Below, one piece after another: positions 35,901-44,900 of a stretch of 64,000 bases of DNA. Source of the stretch: a bacterium (GTDB taxonomy: Bacteria; Electryoneota; Electryoneia; Electryoneales; Electryoneaceae); contig JAHLLH010000007.1 of the NCBI GenBank assembly GCA_020444265.1, positions 62,001 through 126,000 of the forward strand, in the 5' to 3' direction. How positions within the stretch are numbered: position 1 is the first letter of the stretch; the number at the start of each line of letters is the position of its first letter. The position numbers and the translations under genes were made by a program. The notes under the pieces are model-generated. The model had not been told where the DNA came from. It worked only from the letters and a program-made list of their open reading frames with translations, and made no database searches.

Positions 35901-36896
35901 GATCCAAACATCGGTGGGTTCTACGCGGGCAACGGGGATGGCGACCTCTTCTACTTCAGTGAATCGCTGACCGGCGTAACCCCGGTTGGCAATGTTGGTA
36001 TCCCGGTGGTCGGCATCGCCTATGATTTCGTCGAGAACAAGCTTTATACCTACGGAGTCAACGATTTCCGCCGGTATGACATGCTGAGTGGTGACACCGA
36101 AATCTTGATTCCGAACGGTTCGCTGGGGACAGTGACCGGCCTTGCCTACATGGCCTCCGACCCGGATGGCTACACCATCTGGATCCTCCGTGAGACCGCA
36201 ACAGGCGCGAAGACGGCTCGCTACAACCCGACTACCGGCTTGTACGACATGAACAACGATGCACTCTACCCAAGTGGTGATGGTTCACCCGGCGGTATGG
36301 AAATATCCAGCGCCTACAGCACGACTTTCTACGACATCACCACCGCGCTGAACCGTGACACCGGCAACGACCAGATCGACATCTGGGAAGGCATGTCTAC
36401 CGTGCCGCCATGGATTCACATCGATGGTGCCAATGCGGGAGAACTTGAACCGGGCAACTCGGTGACGATTAACCTGGTTGCCGACCTGCGCGGAACACGT
36501 CTCGATGTCGAACCGGGCATGGAGCTGGAAGTGGTGCTCTATTTCGATGGTCCGTTCTGGGGCAACCCGCCAGCAGTCTTTATCCCGGTCACCTTGACCG
36601 ACCAGGCGGTCGGCGAGGAAGAAGGTTTGCCCACGAAATATGCGCTGCACCAGAACTACCCGAACCCCTTCAATCCAGCGACACGGATCAAGTTTGACCT
36701 GATCCAGGCGCAGCATGTCAAGCTCGCGGTCTACAATGTGCTGGGTCGTGAGGTAGCGCGTCTTGTCGATGGCAAGATGGAACCGGGTTTCCATGCGATC
36801 GAGTTTGATGCGGCTCGTTTCGCGAGCGGTGTCTATTTCTACCGTCTCGAGAGCGACGCCTTCACCTCGATGAAGAAGATGGTGTTGGTGAAGTAG
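29982..36896 (+). CDS. Giant multidomain T9SS-secreted surface protein
   Basis: 2304 residues. Signal peptide (1-22). Two copies of a domain with VSPNGW and DPGDSEEED (about 95-273 and 865-1043); two MAM/jelly-roll-like domains (about 362-527 and 1560-1723) with WDGFHVLVSNDGGTSWDLVVP and GYYGVAIDDL; five carboxypeptidase-regulatory-like domains, typically VSGTVFDGDTHMPVADAVV; FN3-like domains, one (708-853) interrupted by a charged helical insert (733-788); a propeller-like region (about 1907-2140); and a type A sorting domain at the end (YPNPFNPATRIKFDL ... GVYFYRLESDAFTSMKKMVLVK). It should be exported across the outer membrane by T9SS, the sorting domain being removed. No catalytic motif seen; likely adhesive or structural. 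Confidence 0.88.
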   Translation: MVKKVAFLAAAFLLIILPAYGDMTDAEKQDFLQKVEAAQTARANNMDLTREQALLLRQVGESQRPREIDELGGPDEFGYFYVDSNEEEGPIYEWVEIRPDMEGEGTGLGLSDDGESGFIPMPDGWSFSFYGVDYNQFVVSPNGWVSFIDENGGLSGTIPSPFTPNATLAPYWRDLDPGDSDEEDAWYWFDEENQIIVIQWFTGNFNGPMNNAKSFEVILDITENSALYQYDTSDEGWAADTGATIGVENEEGTIGLTYDRASLTDELAILWYLGEGDANVSGTVFDGDTHMPVADAVVQFGFNSTTTNSVGEFSLEGIFSAQYNLEVFAQGYVTYAEAVTVEEGENTFNILVDQAQPVGDIFDFEEGPAGFTAAGGAFEHGSPGAGPMSAYSGSNVWATYLNSDYQDSDDATLTSPTITLNGNGIGLGFWAWWEYENGWDGFHVLVSNDGGTSWDLVVPDNGYNDDSVVGLDNQAGFTQTSNGWEYLFFDLSDYNGDEIQIRFRHGSDSIISGYYGVAIDDLALFGSRQFGSLTGFISYFDTGQLVNAATVILYPSGSDEILMEATTESDGIYFFPYLQTGSYRLAVTSPGYEIFIIDPLEITEGLPVVENIQLHPSEATVQFSGTVVSADLPETLVAGATVQVPGLELEAVTDENGAFDFGMQPEGIYAITLTHDPVGSGGYHNIHYRGVVVNDAGVPLELIMYNILPPETLEGTVGNGHVQLSWGAPVNAMTGMQLREREQQLQDVLDRIAASGSEHDLAKASRYERELRLVQTELHRREEAVLDNELDELQDFQGYRIEVDGEVLPVVIAGTSYDLLDLQNGHLYTIRVAADYGYDESTLVFSNEIHVRPLPMDEIPYAILEEFEWIEINPANDGDGTPLNLTDDGPSPFISMGNLSFSHYGNVFSEFCVSPNGWMSFSDAGFDLWPNLPDTFGPFNQVVLYGRDQDPGDSEEEDVYYLVDEAEELVVIQWHTGSYPGPTNQIRTYQLVLDCAMNQYFFNYQSATEGWEAEITVGMQNEDGTAASIMPSVDIADETTVFWAPVTNFGNVTGTVRDADTDEAMEGVRVRVQGAPQYTAFTDETGAYELLLINRDLAPLNLVFQATGYEQEVVEAVEWEGENFDVVADALLTHVSPESPPEFGGYDGDFDDQVEVILREPGSFEGLDMIGPDDGSIGNAYGSSELATAGTWAVPLVTRQGHLIQVELRLAAENEPYLPRTVNGSSTVQVSILADEGGVPGDVLYTSEPVQQGRVILNPDLQIAGPTWVTADGGAICVDQLADATSGFAWQPDASAPWLRMTTTGDPIVRAIVESPRTASRAYESGSEMLEGLADLNQTRGASRPISALETSPVYGRLPVGTAPRAAIAVPVPASLDELDEITFLGYDVYASSDGGETYTQQNASLIEENNFIVTFGSDFEQLEMLVYAVAHVDDSDLGEVVSEPSDTMSVYFEMAPATPAGLQVELGEEEDVYTAELSWSAVTTNADGSDCVDLDGYTIYRDGEVIGSVEAGVTSFSDDPPNDGFFAYSVQAFDDAPEPNASGMSMPETMYVGPTGFFSDLEGGSGDFFGDDRWQYGEPMSPPGTFSGANVLATNLTGNYDNNDYNVLTWDQLWAVEGPSQLVYQHYINYEFGWDGYRVDISTDEGETWELLVPEGGYPDDAVNGIDNGPGFTGSSGEWQQVVFQLGDYSGETVRFRFLHGTDSSVNGYYGVAIDDIYLLGGAGFPDFGSISGVIWSCEAGVVPVNGVAIRLGDSDRIRGYSSFDGSFMIDSVLVGSWDIHFWHDAYWPMDYEGITVTLDENHDMGDMEMMQPDGSVNRTTLEMYVSIGEGMDSTASASIELTSDGCGLLDWSAWLELNAPMVSVRNRGESYHRATAPPVAKREDPSTWRGPIAGMDEIDALWDSLFSFDPTQEALYEGIIAAATTSTGIYAIDQDAAEFAQFTLEGDYVDSEFIPNQMLDTNGNPPKDLAIDPNIGGFYAGNGDGDLFYFSESLTGVTPVGNVGIPVVGIAYDFVENKLYTYGVNDFRRYDMLSGDTEILIPNGSLGTVTGLAYMASDPDGYTIWILRETATGAKTARYNPTTGLYDMNNDALYPSGDGSPGGMEISSAYSTTFYDITTALNRDTGNDQIDIWEGMSTVPPWIHIDGANAGELEPGNSVTINLVADLRGTRLDVEPGMELEVVLYFDGPFWGNPPAVFIPVTLTDQAVGEEEGLPTKYALHQNYPNPFNPATRIKFDLIQAQHVKLAVYNVLGREVARLVDGKMEPGFHAIEFDAARFASGVYFYRLESDAFTSMKKMVLVK

Positions 36897-36923
36897 AAAT
36901 CGGGACATATCTGATGTATTCCA

Positions 36924-36949
36924 GGGGCTGCTTTGGCAGCCCCTTTTTT
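36924..36949 (+). terminator. Intrinsic terminator after the giant cargo gene
   Basis: GGGGCTGC-TTTG-GCAGCCCC followed by six T residues; textbook form, 27 bases past the stop. Confidence 0.95.
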
Positions 36950-37293
36950 GTTGCTTAGTATAGATGGCTACTCACCAGGGCATGCCCCCCTGCAGAACTA
37001 CCTCCGCCCAAACCTGCACCACCCACTTGAACCTTCCTGAATCTGCTCCCCACCCGTGAGACCGCCGTGCGATGAGAGTCAGGAGAGCCGGAACGGAGGC
37101 AAATCCGGGAAAGGTTCGAGCTTTCACTTAAGGTTTTCGCCCGTTCAACCGATGAAAGAGATGAGCCAAAGCTCGTATCGACGACCCGCGACTCCCAGAG
37201 GACAGCGGTAAAAGTGTCCGAAGATGACGAGGAAAAGCTGGAAGGTGACCGGAAATCAGCGTTTTCGTCAGATGATGGAAAAACGAAAAACGC

Positions 37294-37388
37294 AAAAAAA
37301 CTCCGTCTCTTTTAGCCGAGACCTTGTAAGATTGGAGTCGATTAAATAGCTTGTCGGAAGCAAGGGCTCTTCCTACAAGCAGCAGTTA
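37294..37388 (-). ncRNA. Candidate structured small RNA, minus strand
   Basis: On the minus strand an extended -10 (TGCTATTTC, ending 37395) predicts a start near 37388. Then follow a hairpin at 37380-37349 (GCTTGTAGGAAG with CTTCCGACAAGC, 11 of 12 pairs), a short AU-rich linker, and a second structure at 37335-37301 (ACTCC/GGAGT plus GTCTC/GAGAC with an 11-nt bulge) followed directly by seven T residues. This is the layout of a small RNA of about 95 nt ending in an intrinsic terminator. No ribosome site or frame lies inside. The bulged terminator stem is the weak point. Confidence 0.4.
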
Positions 37389-37394
37389 TTTCGG

Positions 37395-37459
37395 GAAATA
37401 GCAGAATTCGGGATTTATCTGTGACGGGGGTCACAGAATCGGCCAAAGCTGATATTATT
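37395..37459. promoter_or_regulatory. CRP/FNR-like site between divergent extended -10 promoters
   Basis: TGTGA-CGGGGG-TCACA at 37420-37435 is a perfect match to the CRP-family half-site arrangement TGTGA-N6-TCACA. To its right, TGATATTAT (37451-37459) is an extended -10 pointing to the 1389-residue cargo gene at 37606; to its left, TGCTATTTC (minus strand, 37403-37395) points to the candidate RNA. Both put the site centre about 39-41 bases from the predicted start, where class II activators bind. No crp gene is in the window. Confidence 0.5.
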
Positions 37460-37605
37460 GTCAGTTTTTGGTGATTACGTCCCTGGATAGGTCCCTCCTG
37501 AATTCGCCCACGCAATAACCCATTCGGGCCTGCTTTCCAGACAGGCTCGTGTCGGGGTTTTGACTGTATACAGGAAGAGATTGAACCCATAAGCGGGAGA
37601 GAGCC

Positions 37606-40600
37606 ATGAAGAAAAAGTTCGTAGGTATCCAGGTTCTTGTGTTCCTGCTGGCCTTCGTCTTCGTCACGGGAGTTGCCCTGGCGGATGACCGGAGTTCACC
37701 AGTAGTGAATACGGACGCCTCTTGGCCGTTCACCTTTGGTGAGGACGGTGAGGCGGACGCGGCAGTCTATGGGCGTGTTATTGGCGCCGATGACTACGAT
37801 TTCGCTGGACAGACAGTCAGCAGTTCCCAGCGAGTCCCCGTCCTCTTCTCCCTCGTTCCTTCCACAGGCACGGTCAACGAGACCAATTTCAGTGGTGGCG
37901 CAGCAAGTAACTTTGATACGTATGCCGCTGTATTCCCGCTTGCAAGCGGGAATTATGCATGGATTGGGCGCAAGGAAGTGTCCGCCGGTGTAGAATCACG
38001 CGGGTCGATCTTTGTCCGCACGAGCTCCGGCGGTCATGTGACGTACAACCACACCTTTGGTTCTGCGAGTACGTTGACCCGTTTCAACGCGGGTATGCAG
38101 ATCAGCGGTGGCACCTATGATGGCAGCATCGTTGCGGCCGGTTTCTCGACTCAGTCGGGGAATGCTGGTGCGGGCGATATTCGTCTGCAGCGCACGAATG
38201 CTTCCGACCCACTCGCCTCACAGGCCGCCGGTTTCCTTGGTGGTGTGAACGCAGAAGAGGCTTTCGCGGTCATCCAGTTGTCCAGCACCCTCGGCGCTGT
38301 TGCTGGGTATCAGGATGATGGAGCAGGCGACCACGCGTTTTACGTTGCCCCCTTCAACTTCAGCGACATGACCTTGAGTGCCACATGGACGCTTGGCTCG
38401 ATCACCGCCGATGGTGACGACGATGTCATCCGTGACATGATTCTCGATGGCAACGGCGACCTGATCATCGTCGGTACGGCTGGTACCTCCGGTTCGACCA
38501 CCGGTTTTGTCGCGAAGGTCGATACTGCAGATGGTTCGGTCGACTATGAGTGGACCACGACCGCAACCGACATCGAGTTCTACGACGCCGATCTGATGAG
38601 TGATGGCGATATCGTCATTACCGGTCGTAGCGGTGAAGATCTTTATTTGATCGAAGTTCAGGACAGCGGCACCGAGTTCACCCAGGACTGGGCGAACACC
38701 TATGATTCCAGTGCAGATGGCGACATCGGGTACTGGGTCGAGGAGCAGGCCGACAATTCGATCGTCGTAACTGGTGTTGCGGACGATGCTTCCTCCACGA
38801 ACGCGGTTTTCTGGCTGTTTGACCAGCCCGCCCTCACCGTCTACCCGGCGGCGATTTCCTACACCAGCCCGGCTGATGCAGCAACCCAGCAGGACACTGC
38901 TGGTGTGACGCTCACATGGGCCAACGGCGGCACAGGTGGTGGTGAAGATGCCACGACGAACGTTGACATCTATTTTGATGAGAACGCCACCCCGACAGCC
39001 CTCGTGGTTGACGACGATGCCATCACGACAACGACCTACGCGACTGGGTCGCTTGATCCCGGCACAACCTACTACTGGTATGCTGTCGCGCGTGACGCGG
39101 ATGGCGACGAGACAGAAGGTGCAGTCCAGAGCTTCACGACGCTCAACCCGCCGAACACTCCGAGCCTGACCTCGCCGGCGGATGCTGCTGTGGACCAGGA
39201 CTCCACGGATGTCACCATTCAGTGGGCAGATGGATCGGGTACAGGTGATGCGGCAGCCACGTATGACCTCTTCTTCGACACCAACGCGACCCCGACCACC
39301 AAGGTCGTGGATGATGCGGCACAAACCAGCTACAGCACCGGTGCTATAACCGGTGGTGCGACCTACTACTGGTATGTGGTTGCACGCGATGCCGATGGTG
39401 ATGTTACATCGAGTGCGATTCGTTCCTTCACCGTCCAGGAGCCGGCGAATGTCGTCTATGTCTCGATCGACTCCGATGTCGCGTCGACCTACTACGACAA
39501 CGACAATATCGCTGGCTTCCATGAGTTGGCCGACGACGCGTACGATGATTACGATACCCCGGAACCGCCAGCCTTTGGCGCGGGTTACATCCGGACGTAC
39601 ATCTCGGAATCCGGCTTCAGCTCACCCTTCGATCAGCTGACCGAAGATTATCGTGACTGGACCGGCAAGACCTTCGGGACAACCCCGTACCTCTTCGACA
39701 TTACCACCGTGACCGACCAGGATGGCCTGGTGTCCTACACGGTGGATGTGACGAATGGTAACGGTAACGATTGGCCGGTTGCCTGGTGGGATGGCGCGGA
39801 CTTCCAGAACATGAATGGTGCGTCCGACGAGGATAACACCTTTAGCTACACTGCGGATGCAACCGGTGGTGGCGGTACAGACACCGATAACTACGCAATT
39901 CTTATCGGTGACACCACCGCACCAGTCGTCACTGAAGTTTTCCCGGTTTCGGGTGGAACCTCTGAAATTCAGCGTAACGATGCCAATGCGACGCTGGAAG
40001 TCAGCTTCGATGACACCGCTCCAATCCGTCAGGTTCTGGTCTACTTCTCGCCGTCGGACGACAGCAACAGCCCGCGTGAGAACTGGACCGAGCTGACCAA
40101 CAGCCCGATGACCTACGATGGTTCGACCAACGGTAGCCCGGATGATCCGACGGATGGTGTGACCAACGCCAACCTGACGCTTCCCTGGGTGCCCTATGTC
40201 GACGATAACGCTCTGTTCAGCTCACCCAGTGACCTCTTCCCGGCAGCGCAGATGCGCTTCATCTCGGAAGACTGGATGGGCAACAAGGACACCACCTACG
40301 TCGACTTCGCGATTACCCCGGATGAGTTCGATTATACGGGTGACTTCGGCGCTGGCTGGCATCTGATCTCGGTTCCGATGGATCCGGATGAGGATCTGGC
40401 AGACGACATGTTCACCACTGCTACCGGCGACGATAACGGTATTGCTGGTGACTTCACAGCGTTTGAATACTCAGCTTCCGGTGGTTACGAGCAGCCGACC
40501 GTGATGGCCATCGCCAAGGGCTATTGGCTCGTCCTCGATAGTGACAACACCGCAGCAGCGGTCAATGCTGGTCTTGGTACGATCCTCGGCACCATTGCCG

Positions 40601-41775
40601 GCGCCTCTGAAAACGTTGACCTCTCGCTGGATGTTGACTCCTACAACCTCGTCGGTGTCACCGTTCGTACGGAAGACCTTTCTGGCGGTGGCGCGATCCA
40701 GGCGGAAGAGTGGGTCTTCTCGGATGACGCATGGACCTCAACATACACCTGGACCGAAGCGACCACGTCTGCAGACAAGGGTGGCGACACTGGTGTCTGG
40801 ATTGATGCGACCTCGCTGGTCAGCTACGATAACTCAGGTGGTGACTACACGGCACAGATCGCAGCCAGTGCGGACCTCGATCCGGGCGTCGGCTATACGC
40901 TGAGCGTGGGTACGGTTGGTACCGGAGTGTTGCAGATGCGTACGGTTCGTACCGATGTCGAAGGTGACATCGTCGATCCGGGCGACAATGGCAACCACGA
41001 TCTCGACGAGCTCGATGACTTTAACGGTGAGTGGTTCATCCCGATCCGTACCGCCATCGGTGACTACTTCAACGAGCAGTCCGGTTTCGGTTGCAACCTT
41101 GAAGCCAGCGAAGGCTGGGATCCGGGTCTTGACGCAACTAACCCGCCGCTTCCGCCGTCCGGACATTATGTCCGTGCCGTGGTCGATGGCCAGGCCTGTA
41201 ATGCTCCGTTCGGTCGTTACTTCGTGACCGACATCCGTGCGCCGTTCGAGCCGGGTGTGACCGAGTCCTCATGGACCTTCAAGGTCTACTCGAGCGAACA
41301 TGGTACCATCGCGATGACCTTCGACATCAGCTCGCTCGAAGAGTACAACGTGCCGGAAGGCTTCACAGCCACCGCCACGGTGAACGGTGAGACCTTCGAT
41401 CTGCTGAGCAACCAGACCATTACCTTCGATTATGATGGTGGCATGGTTCCTGTCGTGATCGAAGCCGCCCTCACCAGTACGAGCGTTGGTGAAGGTTCTG
41501 ATCTGCCGACCGAGTACTCGATTGCAAGCGCCTATCCAAACCCGTTCAACCCCTCGACGGTGATCCGTGTCGGATTGCCCGCGGCAGCGAACATGGATGT
41601 GGCCGTTTACAACGTCCTCGGTAAGCAGGTTGCCAGCCTCGCGAGTGGTACCTACAACGCGGGTTACCACAACCTCGTGTTTGATGCGCACAGCATGGCC
41701 AGCGGTGTCTACTTTATCCGTGCCAGCGTGCCCGGCAAGCTGAACCAGGTCAAGAAGGTTGTCCTGGTCCGGTAA
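37606..41775 (+). CDS. Large T9SS-secreted protein with FN3 domains
   Basis: 1389 residues. Signal peptide (1-26). Residues about 80-400 look like a propeller of delta-60/SBBP type (repeated GDLIIVGTAGTSGSTTGFVAK, DGDIVITGRSG). Two FN3-like domains follow (about 415-612; TTYYWYAVARDADGDETEG and ATYYWYVVARDADGDVTSS), then a 680-residue region shared with the next gene (GWHLISVPM, GYWLVLD, GEWFIPI, APFGRYFVTDIR, WTFKVYSSEHG), and the sorting domain (YPNPFNPSTVIRVGL ... GVYFIRASVPGKLNQVKKVVLVR). Ribosome site GGGAGAGAG. Likely regulated through the CRP-like site upstream. Function unknown; no catalytic residues seen. Confidence 0.85.
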   Translation: MKKKFVGIQVLVFLLAFVFVTGVALADDRSSPVVNTDASWPFTFGEDGEADAAVYGRVIGADDYDFAGQTVSSSQRVPVLFSLVPSTGTVNETNFSGGAASNFDTYAAVFPLASGNYAWIGRKEVSAGVESRGSIFVRTSSGGHVTYNHTFGSASTLTRFNAGMQISGGTYDGSIVAAGFSTQSGNAGAGDIRLQRTNASDPLASQAAGFLGGVNAEEAFAVIQLSSTLGAVAGYQDDGAGDHAFYVAPFNFSDMTLSATWTLGSITADGDDDVIRDMILDGNGDLIIVGTAGTSGSTTGFVAKVDTADGSVDYEWTTTATDIEFYDADLMSDGDIVITGRSGEDLYLIEVQDSGTEFTQDWANTYDSSADGDIGYWVEEQADNSIVVTGVADDASSTNAVFWLFDQPALTVYPAAISYTSPADAATQQDTAGVTLTWANGGTGGGEDATTNVDIYFDENATPTALVVDDDAITTTTYATGSLDPGTTYYWYAVARDADGDETEGAVQSFTTLNPPNTPSLTSPADAAVDQDSTDVTIQWADGSGTGDAAATYDLFFDTNATPTTKVVDDAAQTSYSTGAITGGATYYWYVVARDADGDVTSSAIRSFTVQEPANVVYVSIDSDVASTYYDNDNIAGFHELADDAYDDYDTPEPPAFGAGYIRTYISESGFSSPFDQLTEDYRDWTGKTFGTTPYLFDITTVTDQDGLVSYTVDVTNGNGNDWPVAWWDGADFQNMNGASDEDNTFSYTADATGGGGTDTDNYAILIGDTTAPVVTEVFPVSGGTSEIQRNDANATLEVSFDDTAPIRQVLVYFSPSDDSNSPRENWTELTNSPMTYDGSTNGSPDDPTDGVTNANLTLPWVPYVDDNALFSSPSDLFPAAQMRFISEDWMGNKDTTYVDFAITPDEFDYTGDFGAGWHLISVPMDPDEDLADDMFTTATGDDNGIAGDFTAFEYSASGGYEQPTVMAIAKGYWLVLDSDNTAAAVNAGLGTILGTIAGASENVDLSLDVDSYNLVGVTVRTEDLSGGGAIQAEEWVFSDDAWTSTYTWTEATTSADKGGDTGVWIDATSLVSYDNSGGDYTAQIAASADLDPGVGYTLSVGTVGTGVLQMRTVRTDVEGDIVDPGDNGNHDLDELDDFNGEWFIPIRTAIGDYFNEQSGFGCNLEASEGWDPGLDATNPPLPPSGHYVRAVVDGQACNAPFGRYFVTDIRAPFEPGVTESSWTFKVYSSEHGTIAMTFDISSLEEYNVPEGFTATATVNGETFDLLSNQTITFDYDGGMVPVVIEAALTSTSVGEGSDLPTEYSIASAYPNPFNPSTVIRVGLPAAANMDVAVYNVLGKQVASLASGTYNAGYHNLVFDAHSMASGVYFIRASVPGKLNQVKKVVLVR

Positions 41776-41797
41776 GCCATTGATGTAAGCTATCCCT

Positions 41798-41841
41798 CCC
41801 TCTCCGGGTGCTGTCGCAGGCACCCGGAGAGGGTTATTTTT
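41798..41841 (+). terminator. Intrinsic terminator between the two large cargo genes
   Basis: CCCTCTCCGGGTGC/GCACCCGGAGAGGG, 14-bp perfect stem with 8-nt loop, followed by TTATTTTT. Confidence 0.95.
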
Positions 41842-41992
41842 GACTGGTGGTCCACGTGATGCAAGGGCACGTAGCGACCGTCCCACTTCCTTCTGTGGTG
41901 AACAGCCGTGTGCGGACGTAGGAACCCGTTCCCGGCAGCACACCACCCCGATATGACCTCTCCCTGCGCAAGACTGTTCCGAGGGGACCTAC

Positions 41993-44900
41993 ATGCAGGT
42001 ACGTCGGCTGCTGATCAGCGTCGTTCTCCTGCTGTCTGCGTTGCTCGCACCGGCCCAGGCGCCCCTCGATCCCTCCTCTGTGGCACAGCTTGCCACCCGC
42101 TTTTCCGCTGATGAAGCTCGTCGTCACGGACCCCTTTTCCAGGAACTGAAGCAACGGTCACAGGGTCCAATGGGCGCGATTAATCTCAACCCCTCGATGG
42201 AACTGGTCGGAGTGGAGCCGAGCGGAGAGCTGCTCGTCTACAAAGTGGACAATCTTATCGCCGCCCAGAGTTCGCATGTCGAAAAGCTCTGGACCGGGGG
42301 CGAGAGTGGTTACAATCTGGACGGCAGCACCCTGCTGGCGCAAAATCTTGGCGTCTGGGACGCCGGAAAAGTCCGCACCAGCCACCAGGAATTCGGCGGC
42401 CGTGCCACCCAATACGATGGCGCATTGACCAATCATTACCACGCGACCCATGTCGCCGGAACCATGATCGCAGAAGGGATCAATCCGTCCGCACAGGGCA
42501 TGGCCTGGGAAGCGCAGCTTCGCTGCTATGACTGGAACAATGACAACAACGAGATGTTGACCGCTGCGACCAACGCGATGCTGGTCTCAAATCACTCCTA
42601 TGGGCTTGTTGCAGGATGGGATTACAACTCCACCGCCGAAGCGTGGTACTGGTATGGCACAGCCTCTGTATCGGAGACAGAAGACTACAAATTTGGCAAC
42701 TACAATTCCTGGGTCCGTGCCTGGGATGAGATCGCCTACACCGCACCACTCTACCTGATTGTCAAATCGGCGGGGAATGACCGTAACGACACCGGCCCAA
42801 CACCGGGCGGGGAGCACTATGTTTGGGGCGGTACTCAATGGGTGACCAGCACAACAGTCCGTGATGCGGATGGCGGCAGCTCTGGCTACGACAGCATCCC
42901 CGCCAAGGGGGTGGCAAAAAATGTATTGACCATCGGTGCAGTCGAAGATATTCCCTCTGGCTACAGCGACTCGACCGATGTGGTGATGACTGCCTTCAGC
43001 GGTTGGGGACCGTGCGATGATGGCCGTATCAAACCGGACCTCGTTGCCAATGGAGTAAGCCTTACCTCGACGGCGGAAACCTCCAACTCCGCTTACATCA
43101 CCTTGAGTGGCACCTCGATGGCCAGCCCGACTGCGGCAGGGATCGCGGGCCTGATGGTGCAACAGTATCGCAGCACCCATAGCAACCAGTATCCTCGTGC
43201 CGCGACCACCAAAGCGGTCCTCATCCACAGCGCCGGGGAAGCAGGCGACACGCCAGGTCCCGATTACCAGTTTGGTTGGGGCATGATCGATGCGCGTGCC
43301 GGGGCTGACCTGATTGAACTTGATCAGACGATCGAATGGACCCTCCAACAGCTCACACTGACCGATGGCGACACTCTCAGCGACACCTATTACGCAGGCG
43401 GGTTGGATACACTTAAGGTGACCCTCGTCTGGTCGGACCCACCCGGTCCTGCGCAGGGCGCGGAGATTGACCCGACAACTGCCGTCCTGATGCACGACCT
43501 CGATCTGCGCCTCGTCCGTCTCGAAGATGGGATCGAGTTCGAACCCTGGATGCTTGACAAGGACAATCCAGCGGATGCCGCAACGACCGGCGACAACACG
43601 GTCGACAATGTCGAGCAAGTCTACCTGACCGACCCCGAGCCGGGGAATTATGATGTCCGTATCACCCACAAGGGGACGCTTGCGGCCAACCAGCTCATCA
43701 GCCTGGTCATCACCGGCTTCCAGGGCCCGGGCATTCCTGCAGTGGCGACCGATCCGGACCCCTCGGACGGTGCAACAGCGGCCTCGATTTATTCGGATCT
43801 GAACTGGGAACAGGGGACAGGTGGGGATCCAGCGAGCGAGTGGGATGTCTATTTCGGTGATGATTCTACCCTGGTTGCCACCCTGGATAACAGCTTGCTG
43901 CTCGTCAGCTCCCTGGATGGAGGTACCACCACCATCGCCAACTCTGCTTTGAATGGAGGTGATCCGCTCGACTACAGCACGACCTACTGGTGGCGGATCA
44001 TCTCGCGGGATGGCGAGGCGGAAACCAATACGGGCTCCCTCTGGTCTTTCAGCACCCCTGCCAGCAGTGCCCAGGTGACCCTGTCAGCATCCAGTGATGG
44101 TGGTCTGATTGATTCGGACAACCTCTTCGGCTTCGCCTCGGGAGCACTGGACACCTACGATGCCTTCGACATTCCCGAACCCCCGATTCTGCCGACAGGC
44201 TACTTGTCGCTCTACTTCGATCACTCCTCCTGGAACCCGGAATTCACGAGGCGTCTGGCGCACGATTACCGAAACCGTGACACCGCCAGCCTGCTGGACA
44301 CCCCGGTTCTTTTCAGCCTGTTGGTCGAAACCAATGTGGACGCGACAGTTACCCTTACCCTCGATCCCATTACAGGAAATGTGGATGAGTATGGAGTCCT
44401 GCTCTGGGATGGCGATGCCTCCAGCTTCCAGAATGTCTTCGGGGCCGAGGATGCCGATGCAACGGTCAGCTTCACCGCCGATGGCACCCCGTCACTCGAG
44501 CAGAAAGCATACAGCCTGCTTTATGGGGACCGCACCGCTCCCGAGCTGACCCTCACATCACCCCCTGCTGATGGGTCGGGGATCTTTTATCGTGGCTCGA
44601 ACAACACCATCACCATCGACCCGGATGACAGCAGTCCGCTGCGTGAGGTGATCGTCGCCCTGTCGGACGGTACCGAAGGGAATGTCGGGGATAATGGGAT
44701 CAACCGCAGTTTCACCACTTTGAGCAACGGCACGATCTCTTACAGCTCGCCGGACGATCCAACTGATGGCATTTACAACCCTGTGATGAGCTGGAGCTGG
44801 AACCCGGTCGGTGAGGATCCAGATCTGGTGGCGCACGGCGACAGCCTGCCCGACGCGCAGCTTCGCTTCACCGCCGAAGACTGGATGGGCAACACCAGCA

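Noticed and set aside
38218-39522. 434-codon open frame on the minus strand inside the 1389-residue cargo gene
   Set aside because: Antisense to a well-supported gene with signal peptide and sorting domain; its sequence is Val/Arg/Gly-rich as expected from the complement of Asp/Thr/Ser-rich codons.
41849-41862. GG-N10-GC element ahead of the subtilisin gene
   Set aside because: TGGTCC and ATGCA each deviate from consensus; GG-N10-GC alone is expected about once per 256 positions, so I give it no separate entry.
42587-43669. 360-codon minus-strand frame inside the subtilisin gene
   Set aside because: It overlaps the catalytic domain with intact Asp/His/Ser motifs on the plus strand; shadow frame.
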